DNA of 64,000 nucleotides from contig NZ_PKDG01000021.1 of the NCBI RefSeq assembly GCF_002863005.1, forward strand, positions 38,518 to 102,517, read 5' to 3'. Positions 29,580 to 38,520 of the stretch are shown one piece after another. A program made the translations under genes and the position numbers. The stretch's first letter is position 1, and every line of letters begins with the position of its first letter. Source of the stretch: Pseudoxanthomonas sp. GTDB lineage: Bacteria; Pseudomonadota; Gammaproteobacteria; Xanthomonadales; Xanthomonadaceae. The notes beneath the pieces are model-generated. The model was given only the letters and a program-made list of their open reading frames with translations. It had not been told where the DNA came from and did not search any database.

Positions 29580-30106
29580 AGCGTCGCTTGCCGGCGACGT
29601 AGCCACATCAACAATCCTGCGGACGTCAGCACCGGCAACCACACCCAGCGCAGTTCCGACAGCAAGACGTCGATGCCGCGCGCGCTGAAGAACCGGTTGA
29701 CGAACGGCGACACCTCGATCATCCGCCACGGCGCGAAATGACGCACATCCGACCACGGCCAGAACAGCGCTACGCCGAGGCCGCCGTCCGTGAACATGTC
29801 CAGCAACGGATGCGAGGCGGCAGACAGTGCGATGAACAGGAACGTCGTGCGTGCAGGCGCCCCGAACCACCGCGCACCGCACGCAGCGATCATGCCGCAC
29901 AGCGACGCGAACATGAGGGAATGGCTGGCGCCGCGGTGGCCGAGGGCATGCGCGTAGTCGATGCCGAGCTTGAACGCGACCACATCGGCATCGGGGAGCA
30001 CGGCCGTCAGCATGCCGGCGGCGATCAGGCGGGGCGGCAGGCGCGCGGTGCCCAGCGCGGCGCCTGCGGCCAGCGGAAGCAGGGCGTGGGTGAAGATGGT
30101 GGGCAT
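29576..30106 (-). CDS. YdjM/DUF457-like inner-membrane metal-dependent hydrolase
   Basis: A 176-aa membrane protein of the YdjM/DUF457 class: MPTIFTHALLPLAAGAAL with a His, MLTAVLPDADVVAFKLGI, HALGHRGASHSLMFASL and ALSAASHPLLDMFTDGGLGVALFWPWS. The conserved H-R-G-x-x-H and S-H-P-x-x-D residues suggest a metal site in a membrane-embedded hydrolase. Several membrane helices. It ends at the REPIN. Substrate unknown. Confidence 0.88.
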   Translation of the reverse strand: MPTIFTHALLPLAAGAALGTARLPPRLIAAGMLTAVLPDADVVAFKLGIDYAHALGHRGASHSLMFASLCGMIAACGARWFGAPARTTFLFIALSAASHPLLDMFTDGGLGVALFWPWSDVRHFAPWRMIEVSPFVNRFFSARGIDVLLSELRWVWLPVLTSAGLLMWLRRRQATL

Positions 30107-30181
30107 GGCGCGCGACGTGGAGGCGATGGAGGGCAGCCTCGTGCGGCTAGGTGAGCCGGTGATGAAGTCCAGGTGTGCGAA

Positions 30182-30213
30182 AAGAAAAGGCCGGCGATGG
30201 CCGGCCTTTTCTT
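30182..30213 (-). terminator. terminator after the lysyl-endopeptidase-like gene
   Basis: Perfect 14-bp stem AAGAAAAGGCCGGC (30182-30195) / GCCGGCCTTTTCTT (30200-30213), loop GATG; on the minus strand the stem ends in TTTTCTTTTC. It lies 17 bp past the protease stop. Confidence 0.9.
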
Positions 30214-30229
30214 GATGTCACGGGCGGGG

Positions 30230-31780
30230 TCAGCGTTCCTGCCGGATCGGCCTGAAAGCGGGCGCGGGTCGCTGGCGCGCGGGCGTCGTCGGTGCCGGCG
30301 GCGTCAGCGTCTGCGTGACGGGCGCGACGCGGGCGCCCTGGCCCTGCGCGACGGCGGTCGACGAACGCACCAACGGCTGCGAACTGTTCTCGCGTACGGG
30401 ATCGGCCGCGATCCACTGCTTGATCTGCGGGAAGATCAAGTCGAGGCGGGAATAGAAGTCGCGGTTCTGCGAGTTGCTGAGGTTGCCGGCGTTCGCGCAC
30501 GTCGCCCAGCCGCCGTACAGCCCACCGCGGAGGCGATAGGAATTGTCGCTGTAGCGGGTGAAGATGCCCGAGCCACTGCTTCCGCCCTCCGTCGTGCCTT
30601 CCAGCCAGCCGGCGGCAAACCGTTCCGGATAGGGACTGCCCGTCATCGACTTGCCGAGCGAGACCTTCTTGGCATCGCCGGCGGGGTGGTGGATAGCGAC
30701 CACGTCCGCGTTCAACGCGACCGGGCTGGCATCCCAGCCGACGAATGTCGCGCTTGCGGGTGCCGCATTCTTGAGGCGAAGCAGCAGGGCGTCGCTCGCG
30801 CTGTCGACGAACAACATGTCCGCGCCGCCCGTCAGGGGATTCTGCTTGACGCCATTGGCGGTGGTGCAGCCCGTGTTCTCGTAACCCCAGTACGTGTTCA
30901 AGGTGTTGGCGACGGTCTGGTCCGAAATGCAGTGCGCGGCCGAATAGAAATAGGGGACCTGGGTGGACGCCGTCGTGTCATTGAGCAGCGTGCCGGTACA
31001 GATGTAGCTCTTGCCGGCCTCGACGAACACCATGTGCGCCACCGCGTTCTTGGCCTGCACGTACGCGGGACCCAGCTGATCGACGCGACAGACGGCGTTG
31101 ATGTTGCAGGTGCCCGATTCGCCCACCTTCTCGATGATCTTGAAGTCGTTGCGACTGTTGGTGACCAGGTGCGAGACCTGCGGGGCCTGCAATCGGGCCT
31201 GCGTCGCCTTGACGTGCGCGGGACGGTAGATCTCGATGATCTGCGTCTGGCCATCGGTGGCGGGCGTCCAGTACAGGCCATTTCCATCCGCGAGCGACTG
31301 CGCTTCGGCCGCGGTGACCTTGGCGATGACGCGTCCCGGCTCGTCCGAGCCTGCGAACCTCAGCTCGGCGTGCGGATGCAGCCCGCCGACCTGCAGGCCG
31401 ACGCGAAGACCCAGCGCATCCGGTGATGCGACCTGCAGGCGTGCGACCGCACCCCCATTCTTCAGGGGAATCCAGCGCAGTGCGGGCGTCGTGCGCGCGA
31501 TGCCTTCGGTCGACAGGTGGCGTGCGAGGCCGATCTGCGTGGCCTTCACCTGCGCACGGCCGTTCTTGCGCTCCAGCTCGACGAGGCGCTCAAGGCGCAT
31601 TTCCCGGTAGTCCAGCGATGTCGCACTGCGGGCGGGGAACTGCGCCCACTTCCATACCGGCGTGGCCTGCACCGGCGTACGGCTGGCTTCGCCGGCGACC
31701 TGGTCGATGCCTGCGAAGGCGGTGAGGGGCGAGGCCAGCAACAGGCCGGCCAGCAGGCCGAGCGTCGGGGCGGATTTCAT
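30230..31780 (-). CDS. secreted lysyl-endopeptidase-like trypsin-fold protease
   Basis: A 516-aa preproprotein. Signal peptide 1-23 (MKSAPTLGLLAGLLLASPLT plus AFA). Residues ~25-205 are a propeptide. The catalytic domain resembles Achromobacter protease I: catalytic His H283 in YFYSAAHCIS, Asp in SASDALLLRLK, Ser S402 in GGSSGSGIF, with family-like WGYENTGCT and AIHHPAGDAKKVS. Six or more Cys could form disulfides. It ends in a Pro-rich tail after residue ~460. Probably secreted for protein degradation; cleavage after Lys is inferred from relatedness only. The neighbouring M2 peptidase gene lies upstream on the same strand. Confidence 0.88.
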   Translation of the reverse strand: MKSAPTLGLLAGLLLASPLTAFAGIDQVAGEASRTPVQATPVWKWAQFPARSATSLDYREMRLERLVELERKNGRAQVKATQIGLARHLSTEGIARTTPALRWIPLKNGGAVARLQVASPDALGLRVGLQVGGLHPHAELRFAGSDEPGRVIAKVTAAEAQSLADGNGLYWTPATDGQTQIIEIYRPAHVKATQARLQAPQVSHLVTNSRNDFKIIEKVGESGTCNINAVCRVDQLGPAYVQAKNAVAHMVFVEAGKSYICTGTLLNDTTASTQVPYFYSAAHCISDQTVANTLNTYWGYENTGCTTANGVKQNPLTGGADMLFVDSASDALLLRLKNAAPASATFVGWDASPVALNADVVAIHHPAGDAKKVSLGKSMTGSPYPERFAAGWLEGTTEGGSSGSGIFTRYSDNSYRLRGGLYGGWATCANAGNLSNSQNRDFYSRLDLIFPQIKQWIAADPVRENSSQPLVRSSTAVAQGQGARVAPVTQTLTPPAPTTPARQRPAPAFRPIRQER

Positions 31781-31810
31781 GCGTCGGTCATCCTTGCGAT
31801 GTCGTTTCCG

Positions 31811-31840
31811 GAAAGAAGGACGGGCCACGTGCGGCCCGTC
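31811..31840 (-). terminator. probable terminator after the M2 peptidase gene
   Basis: 8-bp stem GACGGGCC (31819-31826) / GGCCCGTC (31833-31840), 6-base loop; minus-strand sequence continues CTTCTTTCC. It lies about 12 bp beyond the stop. Confidence 0.7.
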
Positions 31841-31852
31841 CCGGTGGCGAGC

Positions 31853-33838
31853 TTACGATTTCGCAGGTGCCGCGGGCGCCGGTGCGGCGACCGTGGCCGG
31901 CGTCTGCCAGCCACAGGTCTGGCCTTCGTTCTGCTGCCTCAACCACTCCTGCAGCGGTGCGAAGTATTCCAGTACCGCGCCCGCATCCATCTTCTCGGTG
32001 CCGGTCAGTTCCTTCAGCGTGCCTTGCCACGGCTGGCTGGCGCCCTTTTCGAGCATCGCCCAGAACTTCTGGCCCGCCGCCTTGTTGCCGTAGAAACTGC
32101 AGTTGTACAGCGGGCCCTTGTAGCCGGCCGCATCGCACAGGCCCTTGTAGAACTGGAACTGCAGCACGTGCGAGAGGAAGTAGCGCGTGTAGGGCGTGTT
32201 GCCCGGCACGTGGTACTTCGCGCCCGGATCGAAGAAGTCCTCGCCGCGCGCGGTGGCCGGCGCCACGCCCTGGTACTTCGCCTTCAGGTCCCACCATGCC
32301 TTGTTGTAGTCGGCCGGCTTGATGCTGCCGTCGAATACGCCCCAGCGCCAGCGGTCGATCATCAGGCCGAAGGGCATGAACGACACCTTTGCCAGCGCCA
32401 TGCGCATCTGGGCGTTGATCAGTGCTTCGTTGCTCTGCGCGGTCGCATCGACCATGCCGATGGACTTCAGGTAGTCCGGCGTCATCGCCAGCACCATCGT
32501 GTCGCCGATGGCTTCATGGAAGCCGTCGTGCGCGCCGGTCTGGAACAGCGGCGGCAGCTTGTTGTAGGCCAGGTAGTAGTACACGTGGCCGAGCTCGTGG
32601 TAGATGGTGGTGAAGTCTTCCTCGTTCGGCTTGATGCACATCTTGGTGCGCACGTCGCCGGCCATGTTCATGTCCCATGCGCTGGCGTGGCACACCACGT
32701 CGCGGTCCATCGGCTTGATGAACTGCGTCTTCGCCCAGTAACTCTCGGGCAGCTTCGGCATGCCGAGGCTGGTGTAGAAGTCCTGCGCGCGCTCGGTCAT
32801 CTGCCTGGCGACCTGCAGCTGCGCCTCGCGCTCGGCCTTGAACAGCGCATCGGTGCCGGGGCCCGGACCCGCCTTCGCGAGGGCGGCCTGGTAATCGGCC
32901 TGGTACTGCTTCTCCAGCGCGCCGGTGATGTCGAGGCTGCCGGCGCCCTTGTAGGGCTCCAGCACGTCCCACAGGTTGCCCCAGTCCTGCTGCCACATGT
33001 TGCCCATCAGGTGGGCCGGCAGCAGGCCGTTGACCTGGCCCTTCTCCACGCCGTAGGTCGCCTGCAGCTTGGTTCGGGTATAGCAGTGCAGCTGCTCGTA
33101 CAGCGGCTTGACCTGGCCCCACAGGCGATCGGTCTCGGCGGCGATTTCGGCCGGGGTCATGTCGTAGCCGCTGCGCCACATTTCGCCGGCGTCGGCAAAG
33201 CCCATTTCCTTGGAACCTTCGTTCACCAGTTCGACGAAGCGGGTGTAGTCGCCGCGCATCGGCTGGGCGATGGTGTGCCAGCCCTGCCACGCGTCCAGTT
33301 GTTCGTCGTAGTCGCGGCTGCTGCGCAATACGTCTTCCAGCTCGCCAAGCTGGCGACACTTCTTCGCATCGCCTTCGCCGGTGCAGTAGGTGCCTGCGCC
33401 GTAAGTGCCTTCCATCTTCGTGGCGATCTGGGTCAGCTCGGCGAGCTTGGCCGGATCCTTGGGTGCCGGCATCGCGGTGGCCAGCTTGAGCAACTGGATG
33501 GCGCGCGCCGTCTCGGGCGACATCTGCTGGCCTTCGAACTTCTTCGCCTGCTCGATCCAGCTGTTGAGCTGGGTGAGGTAGCGCTCGTTGCCCTTGGCGG
33601 CCAGCAGCTGGCTGTCATCGTTGATGTAGGTGCTGGACAGCCACTGCGCGGCGGTCAGCTCCGGATACATCTTCTTGAACTCGTCGTTGACGCGCGCGAT
33701 GAACTGGTCGGCGGTCTCGCCCTTCGGCGCCGCGGGTGTGGCGGCCTTGTCGCTGGCAGGCTCGTCCTTCTTGCAGGCGGCGAGCGTGGCGATGCTCACG
33801 CCGACGGCGAGGGCGAGCAGGAGGTGGCGATGCTTCAC
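31853..33838 (-). CDS. M2-family peptidyl-dipeptidase (ACE homologue), lipoprotein
   Basis: A 661-aa zinc peptidase. The start is the GTG at 33838 (Met-Lys-His-Arg-His-Leu), preceded by GAAGGA, because a lipoprotein signal with lipobox LAAC follows immediately. The zinc site is HELGH at residues 414-418 (TIYHELGHVYYYLAY) with the third ligand in HEAIGDTM. The AREAQLQVARQM-type helices, Cl- and substrate segments (FHQPMD-like QFIKPMDRDVVCHAS) match peptidyl-dipeptidase A. It removes C-terminal dipeptides and is common in Xanthomonadaceae. Sorted to the outer membrane or periplasm by the lipid anchor. Confidence 0.94.
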   Translation of the reverse strand: MKHRHLLLALAVGVSIATLAACKKDEPASDKAATPAAPKGETADQFIARVNDEFKKMYPELTAAQWLSSTYINDDSQLLAAKGNERYLTQLNSWIEQAKKFEGQQMSPETARAIQLLKLATAMPAPKDPAKLAELTQIATKMEGTYGAGTYCTGEGDAKKCRQLGELEDVLRSSRDYDEQLDAWQGWHTIAQPMRGDYTRFVELVNEGSKEMGFADAGEMWRSGYDMTPAEIAAETDRLWGQVKPLYEQLHCYTRTKLQATYGVEKGQVNGLLPAHLMGNMWQQDWGNLWDVLEPYKGAGSLDITGALEKQYQADYQAALAKAGPGPGTDALFKAEREAQLQVARQMTERAQDFYTSLGMPKLPESYWAKTQFIKPMDRDVVCHASAWDMNMAGDVRTKMCIKPNEEDFTTIYHELGHVYYYLAYNKLPPLFQTGAHDGFHEAIGDTMVLAMTPDYLKSIGMVDATAQSNEALINAQMRMALAKVSFMPFGLMIDRWRWGVFDGSIKPADYNKAWWDLKAKYQGVAPATARGEDFFDPGAKYHVPGNTPYTRYFLSHVLQFQFYKGLCDAAGYKGPLYNCSFYGNKAAGQKFWAMLEKGASQPWQGTLKELTGTEKMDAGAVLEYFAPLQEWLRQQNEGQTCGWQTPATVAAPAPAAPAKS

Positions 33839-33925
33839 GGGGCGTCCTTCGGGGTTCGGCTGGCACGGGAACCCGAAGGGTAGTGAGACGGGCGAAGGGC
33901 GGCAAGTGCGGCGCCTGTTCCCCCG

Positions 33926-34030
33926 AAGGAGCGACGTCAGTCGCGAGCGCGTAGCGTCGGTGTCCAACCGCGGAGGCATCGGGTCCCCCGGGACCGGAAG
34001 GCGTACGGTCGCGACTGACGTCGCTCCTAC
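33926..34030. repeat. REPIN: inverted pair of REP palindromes
   Basis: Left arm near 33926-33949 (AAGGAGCGACGTCAGTCGCG) and right arm 34007-34030 (reverse complement of GTAGGAGCGACGTCAGTCGC) with about 57 bp between. Same family as the pair at 29439-29579. Located in the gap upstream of the M2 peptidase gene. Confidence 0.85.
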
Positions 34031-34040
34031 AGAGAGGGGC

Positions 34041-34535
34041 TCAGAGGTGGGGCAATCCGCGATCCTTCAGGAAGGCGCGGGCGTCATCCGCATCCTGCTC
34101 GAACCACGCCTGTGTCGACCCCAAGCGGTAGGTATAGCCCCAGGCATCCATGTCGGCCATCAGGCGCTTGCGCCCCACGCCGGGCAGCGCGTCGGCCAGG
34201 ATGATCTGCAGGCAGCAGGTGGCGTCTTCTTCGATCACCGAATCGGTGGCGTCGGTATGCACCTGCGCGCGGCGCTCGTCCGGCAGCACGATCAGGTGGC
34301 AGGCTTCGTGCAGCATCGAGTGCACGGGCGTATCGCCGCGCACGTAGACGTTGTGGGCAATGACGCCGGCCTCGGGTTCGCCCCAGAAGCTGCCGGGGAT
34401 CGGTGCGCCATCGTCGACGACATGGAGCGACAGGCCATGGGACGCAAGCAGCGCATCGGCAGCGCCGGGCGGCAGCTCGCGCACCCGCATCACCCCGGCG
34501 TTCCCATCGATGGCAGCAGTGTCGTCGGGCGTCAT
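34041..34535 (-). CDS. hypothetical protein with HExxH motif (164 aa)
   Basis: A 164-aa soluble protein. The central segment PVHSMLHEACHLIVLPDERRAQVHTD contains HEACH, a candidate zinc-binding HExxH motif, followed by SVIEEDATCCLQI with acidic residues that could supply a third ligand. The start is MTPDDTAAIDG; an open frame continues upstream without homology. The C-terminus WFEQDADDARAFLKDRGL looks like a short amphipathic helix. A small metallopeptidase-like domain is plausible, but catalytic activity is unproven. Confidence 0.72.
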   Translation of the reverse strand: MTPDDTAAIDGNAGVMRVRELPPGAADALLASHGLSLHVVDDGAPIPGSFWGEPEAGVIAHNVYVRGDTPVHSMLHEACHLIVLPDERRAQVHTDATDSVIEEDATCCLQIILADALPGVGRKRLMADMDAWGYTYRLGSTQAWFEQDADDARAFLKDRGLPHL

Positions 34536-34622
34536 GCGTAGAGCGGAGCTTGCTCCGCTGCCTTTCGTTCCTGACCTGACAATATCGAGCGGAGCAGGCT
34601 CCACCCGACCACGTCGGTCTCG

Positions 34623-34877
34623 TCAGGTATTGCCTTCGGGCAACGCGACCGAGATATCCAGCACATCGTGGTCGCCATCCTTGATCAGGTCGACCTTCAC
34701 CGCATCGACGTCGACGTTGACGTATTTCTTGATCACTTCCAGCAGTTCACGGCGGAGCAGCGGCAGGTAATCCGGAGCGCCGCGCGAATTGCGTTCCTGC
34801 GCGATGATGATCTGCAGGCGGTTCTTCGCGGTCTCGGCGGTGTTCTTCTTCGCCTTGAGGAAATCGAACAGGCCCAT
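34623..34877 (-). CDS. minE: cell division topological specificity factor MinE
   Basis: An 84-aa MinE. The N-terminal anti-MinCD helix is present ([30 protein letters not shown]), followed by the dimerisation domain ([20 protein letters not shown]). It stimulates MinD ATPase and confines MinCD to the poles. GGAGG lies 6 bases before the ATG at 34877; a TTG two codons upstream is less likely. It is 2 bp after the minD stop, the last gene of a GNAT-minC-minD-minE run. Confidence 0.96.
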   Translation of the reverse strand: MGLFDFLKAKKNTAETAKNRLQIIIAQERNSRGAPDYLPLLRRELLEVIKKYVNVDVDAVKVDLIKDGDHDVLDISVALPEGNT

Positions 34878-34879
34878 GC

Positions 34880-35689
34880 TCAACCTCCGAACAGCTTGCT
34901 GAAGAAACCCTTCTTCTCCAGGGTGATGAAACGCATCGGGCGGTCTTCGCCCAACAGGCGGCCGACGGTGTCGTCATAGGCCTGGCCGGCCGGCGATTCC
35001 AGGTCGAGGATGACCGGTTCGCCCTTGTTGGACGCGTTGAGCACGTCGCCGGATTCGGGGATCACGCCCAGGGTCTTGAGGCCCAGCACGTCTTCCACGT
35101 CCTTGATGCTGAGCATCTCGCCGCCTTCCACCCGCGCCGGGTTGTAGCGCGTCAGCAGCAGGTTGGCCTTCAGCGGCTCGCCGTTTTCGGCGCGGCGGGT
35201 CTTGGAGTCCAGCAGGCCGAGGATGCGGTCGGAGTCGCGCACCGAGGACACTTCCGGATTCACGACCACGATGGCCTGGTCGGCGAAATACATGGCGAGG
35301 AATGCGCCCTTCTCGATGCCGGCGGGCGAGTCGCAGACGACGTAGTCGAAGCCGTCGTCGGACAGGTCCTTCAGCACCTTTTCCACGCCTTCCTTGGTTA
35401 GCGCATCCTTGTCGCGCGTCTGCGACGCGGCCAGCACGTACAGCGTCTCGAAGCGCTTGTCCTTGATGAGGGCCTGCTTCAGCGTGGCCTCGCCCTGCGT
35501 GACGTTGACGAAGTCGTACACCACGCGGCGCTCGCAGCCCATGATGAGGTCGAGGTTGCGCAGGCCGACGTCGAAGTCGATGACCGCGACCTTCTTGCCG
35601 CGGCGCGCGAGCCCGCACGCGATGCTGGCGCTGGTGGTGGTCTTGCCGACGCCGCCCTTGCCGGACGTGACTACGATGATTTCAGCCAA
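34880..35689 (-). CDS. minD: septum-site determining ATPase MinD
   Basis: A 269-aa MinD. Deviant Walker A motif [16 protein letters not shown] at residues 7-22, switch residues in [13 protein letters not shown], and a C-terminal amphipathic membrane-targeting helix ([13 protein letters not shown]) that anchors ATP-bound MinD to the inner membrane. It recruits MinC and is released by MinE. The minC stop lies 43 bp upstream on the same strand. Confidence 0.97.
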   Translation of the reverse strand: MAEIIVVTSGKGGVGKTTTSASIACGLARRGKKVAVIDFDVGLRNLDLIMGCERRVVYDFVNVTQGEATLKQALIKDKRFETLYVLAASQTRDKDALTKEGVEKVLKDLSDDGFDYVVCDSPAGIEKGAFLAMYFADQAIVVVNPEVSSVRDSDRILGLLDSKTRRAENGEPLKANLLLTRYNPARVEGGEMLSIKDVEDVLGLKTLGVIPESGDVLNASNKGEPVILDLESPAGQAYDDTVGRLLGEDRPMRFITLEKKGFFSKLFGG

Positions 35690-35732
35690 CGGTGTTCTCC
35701 TTGGTCGTTCTTATGTTCGGTTTGCGCCGCGC

Positions 35733-36506
35733 TCAGTCCTGCGCGGCGATCTTGAGTTGGTCCTGGTCCAGCCAGATCTGCACGGCCTTGCCGCGCAGTT
35801 CCTTGGGTACTTCCTCCATCACCTTGTAGTGGCCGGCGACGGCGACCAGTTCGGCATGGAATTCACGGCAGAAGATGCGGGCGTCGGCATTGCCGCGCGC
35901 GCCGGCGAGCGCACGGCCGCGCAACGCGCCATAGATATGGATGGAGCCGTCGGAAATGACTTCCGCGCCGGCGCCCACCGTGCTGAGGACGGTCAGGTCG
36001 CGGTTCTCGGCATACAGCTGCTGGCCCGAACGCACGGGCGTCTTCTGCACCAGGCCGGGTTTGCTTTCCGCGGCCTTGGCGGGCGCAGGCGCCTTCTCCG
36101 GGACGGGCTCGGGCGCAGGGCGCGCGGGCGTCGTCGGCGCCTGCGTGCCTCCCACGGGCTCGTATTGCGCGCGGAACTTGGCGAGGAGGGGGAGGCCGAG
36201 GTGTTCGGCGAGCGTCTCGGTCTCGCGGGTGCCGTAGGCCAGCGCCACCGGCAGCACGCCGGCGCCGCGCAGGCCGTCGATCAGGGCCCGCGCGGTGTCG
36301 ACGTCCGGCAGCCGGGTCAGGCCTCCGAAATCGACGATCACCGCCGCACGCCCGAACAGCTTGGGCGCGCGTTCGACGCGTTCGCGCATCTCGCGGATCA
36401 ACTGGTCGACGTCGAGGGTGCGGATGCGGAGGTTGGCGATGCCGACCTGGCCGATCTTCAGTTCGCCCGCCTGTTCGTAATCCATGGGAGCTCGCGTCAC
36501 GCTCAT
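35733..36506 (-). CDS. minC: septum-site determining inhibitor MinC
   Basis: A 257-aa MinC. N-terminal domain (KIGQVGIANLRIRTLDVDQL; IVDFGGLTRLP) inhibits FtsZ; a Pro/Ala-rich linker runs about residues 118-150; the C-terminal beta-helix domain (LYAENRDLTVLSTVGAGAEV; GALRGRALAGARGNADARIF) binds MinD. The ATG at 36506 overlaps the stop of the upstream acetyltransferase (ATGA); an ATG at 36485 is also possible and gives a 250-aa product. The linker is on the long side for the family. Confidence 0.93.
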   Translation of the reverse strand: MSVTRAPMDYEQAGELKIGQVGIANLRIRTLDVDQLIREMRERVERAPKLFGRAAVIVDFGGLTRLPDVDTARALIDGLRGAGVLPVALAYGTRETETLAEHLGLPLLAKFRAQYEPVGGTQAPTTPARPAPEPVPEKAPAPAKAAESKPGLVQKTPVRSGQQLYAENRDLTVLSTVGAGAEVISDGSIHIYGALRGRALAGARGNADARIFCREFHAELVAVAGHYKVMEEVPKELRGKAVQIWLDQDQLKIAAQD

Positions 36507-37099
36507 GTGCCCGTCGGCCTCTGCGCGCTGGCGTCGGCCAGCAGGCGGGTCCGCGCCCAAGGCACGTCGGGCAGGGCGTCGCCATAGGTTTCGCGCACCC
36601 ACGGGTAGCTGCAGAGTTCCTTCATCAGCATGCTCGCGCGCACCTCGGCTTCGGCCATGACGTTCTGGCCCACTTCGCGGAAGCCGAAGCTGCCGTGGAA
36701 GAGCAGGGCGGGGTCCGCGCCATGGTCGAGGAAGACTTCGCAGGCCAGCTGCGGGTAGCGCAGCTCCGCGAAACTCTGAACGTCGGCATAGAACGCGCGT
36801 CCGACGCCGCCGCCGCGACGGCGGCTGGCCACGACGATGCGGTCGATGTAGAAGAACCGGGGATAGCGCTCGCCGAACCAGGCGAAGTTGCTGCTGTCGT
36901 GGTCGGCGGCGGAGCCGAAGCCGACGAGGAAACCGGCGAGGTTGCCGTCGCGCTCGGCGACGCGGAAGTATTCGGCCGTCTCGTAGAAGCGGCGGACCTT
37001 GGCCGCATCCAGCGGCAGGATCGCCAGTCCGGCATTGTTGTTGAGGGCTAGGACGGAATCCAGCTCGTGCTCGCGCACGTCGCGGATGACAATCGACAT
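36503..37099 (-). CDS. GNAT-family N-acetyltransferase upstream of minC
   Basis: A 198-aa GNAT acetyltransferase: FYETAEYFRVAERDGNLAGF, then FFYIDRIVVASRRRGGGVGRAFYADV carrying the acetyl-CoA-binding R-x-x-G-x-G loop, and LLFHGSFGFREVGQ. The protein resembles GNATs that acetylate small molecules or ribosomal proteins; the substrate is unknown. Its stop overlaps the minC start, so it is the first gene of the min transcript here, an arrangement that could couple it to cell division. Confidence 0.88.
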   Translation of the reverse strand: MSIVIRDVREHELDSVLALNNNAGLAILPLDAAKVRRFYETAEYFRVAERDGNLAGFLVGFGSAADHDSSNFAWFGERYPRFFYIDRIVVASRRRGGGVGRAFYADVQSFAELRYPQLACEVFLDHGADPALLFHGSFGFREVGQNVMAEAEVRASMLMKELCSYPWVRETYGDALPDVPWARTRLLADASAQRPTGT

Positions 37100-37278
37100 T
37101 ACCTGACTCCGAACGGGTCTTGCAGGGCGGCACGAGGCCAAGGCCGGATTATCGCATGGTGCCGCCGCGACCGGCGAGGCGCGGGTGAGCCGCGGATGAA
37201 CCCGGCCGACCTTCCTTCCAACGTCGGCATGACTTTAGTTGGGACATGGGCGTGGACGATTCCGCCTAAGATGCCCGG

Positions 37279-38520
37279 ATGTTGGGAAGACTCAGCCATA
37301 CCCGCCTGCTGCGCGCCGCCGGGCTTTACACGTGGGCCCTGGTGGGGATTCCCATCATCCTGAATGTGTGGGTGTTGCCGCCGTCCAGCGGCACGGACGG
37401 GCAGGGCGTGAACCTGCCGTTGACCGCCCTGTGCTACTTCACGTTCGGCGCCATCTATTGGGTGGCCACCCGTGCACTGGATGGGCAGCGCGACGCGGTG
37501 CCGGTCGCCTGGAACGTGCCGCTTGCGATGGTGCTGACGGCGACCGCGATCGGCGTGGGGTTCTATACCCAGACCGGCTTGGGCGCGGTGCTGCTGCTGA
37601 TCATGGCGGGGGTGCTGCCTTGGCTGCTGGAGCTGCGTTTCGCGGTCGCATGGCTGCTGGCCGCGCATGTCCTGCTGGTGCCGTCGTTCATGGCGCGCGA
37701 CGACTTCAATTTCTGGGAGGCGTTGTTCCAGTCCATGTTCTACGTGGGGTTTTCGGCCTTCGTGCTGATCACCACCTACGTGGCGCGCCAGCAGGCGCAG
37801 GCACGCGAGGACCAGCGCCGGCTCAATGCCGAACTGCGGGCCACCCGCGTGCTGCTCGCCGAGAGTGCCCGCGTCAACGAACGCACCCGCATCTCCCGGG
37901 AACTCCACGACCTGCTGGGCCATCACCTGACCGCGCTCAGCCTGAACCTGGAAGTCGCCGGCCACATGACCGAGGGGCGCGCGCAGGAGCACGTGAAGCA
38001 GGCGCATACCCTAGCGCGGCTGTTGCTGACGGACGTCCGCGAAGCCGTCAGCCAGCTGCGCGACAGCGGGGCGATCGACCTCGGGGCGGCGCTGGTGCCG
38101 CTGGCCGAAAAGGTGCCCTCCCTCGACATCCGCATGGATATCGAAGAACCGCTGACCCTGGAGGATCCGCACCGCGCCCACGTGCTGCTGCGGTGTACCC
38201 AGGAAATCATCACCAACGCCGTCCGCCACGCCGGCGCCCAGCACCTGTGGCTGCACTGCCGGCGCGAGGGTGCCAACATCCTGATCGATGCCCGCGACGA
38301 CGGCGCCGGCAGTCCCCGGGTGGTGGCGGGCAATGGCCTGACCGGCATGCGCGAGCGCCTGGCCCAGTACGGCGGCGTGTTGCGCATCGAAACCCAGCCG
38401 GGCAGGGGTTTCTGCCTGCACATCGCCTTGCCCGCCAGCGAGGCGGCCCCGGCGCTCGACGCCCCTTCCGCTTCCCCACCCGAACCCATACCCGAGCTCA
38501 GCTCCGGAGGAACCCCGTGA
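37279..38520 (+). CDS. membrane histidine kinase, NarL/DesK type (HisKA_3)
   Basis: A 413-aa membrane sensor kinase with five to six N-terminal membrane segments (residues ~13-165) and little periplasmic sequence. The HisKA_3 region holds RISRELHDLLGHHLTALSLN with phosphoacceptor H210. The HATPase part has TQEIITNAVRHAG and the G boxes DARDDGAGSP and GNGLTGMRERLAQYGG. The C-terminal ~25 residues are a Pro-rich tail. It forms a coupled pair with the following regulator (GTGA overlap). A candidate -10 TAAGAT ends 6 bp before the ATG, so the mRNA may be leaderless. The sensor input is unknown. Confidence 0.93.
   Translation: MLGRLSHTRLLRAAGLYTWALVGIPIILNVWVLPPSSGTDGQGVNLPLTALCYFTFGAIYWVATRALDGQRDAVPVAWNVPLAMVLTATAIGVGFYTQTGLGAVLLLIMAGVLPWLLELRFAVAWLLAAHVLLVPSFMARDDFNFWEALFQSMFYVGFSAFVLITTYVARQQAQAREDQRRLNAELRATRVLLAESARVNERTRISRELHDLLGHHLTALSLNLEVAGHMTEGRAQEHVKQAHTLARLLLTDVREAVSQLRDSGAIDLGAALVPLAEKVPSLDIRMDIEEPLTLEDPHRAHVLLRCTQEIITNAVRHAGAQHLWLHCRREGANILIDARDDGAGSPRVVAGNGLTGMRERLAQYGGVLRIETQPGRGFCLHIALPASEAAPALDAPSASPPEPIPELSSGGTP

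Noticed and set aside
37239..38516. Upstream extension of the NarL-type regulator frame
   Set aside because: It is an out-of-frame shadow of the kinase; the regulator homology begins at the GTG at 38517.
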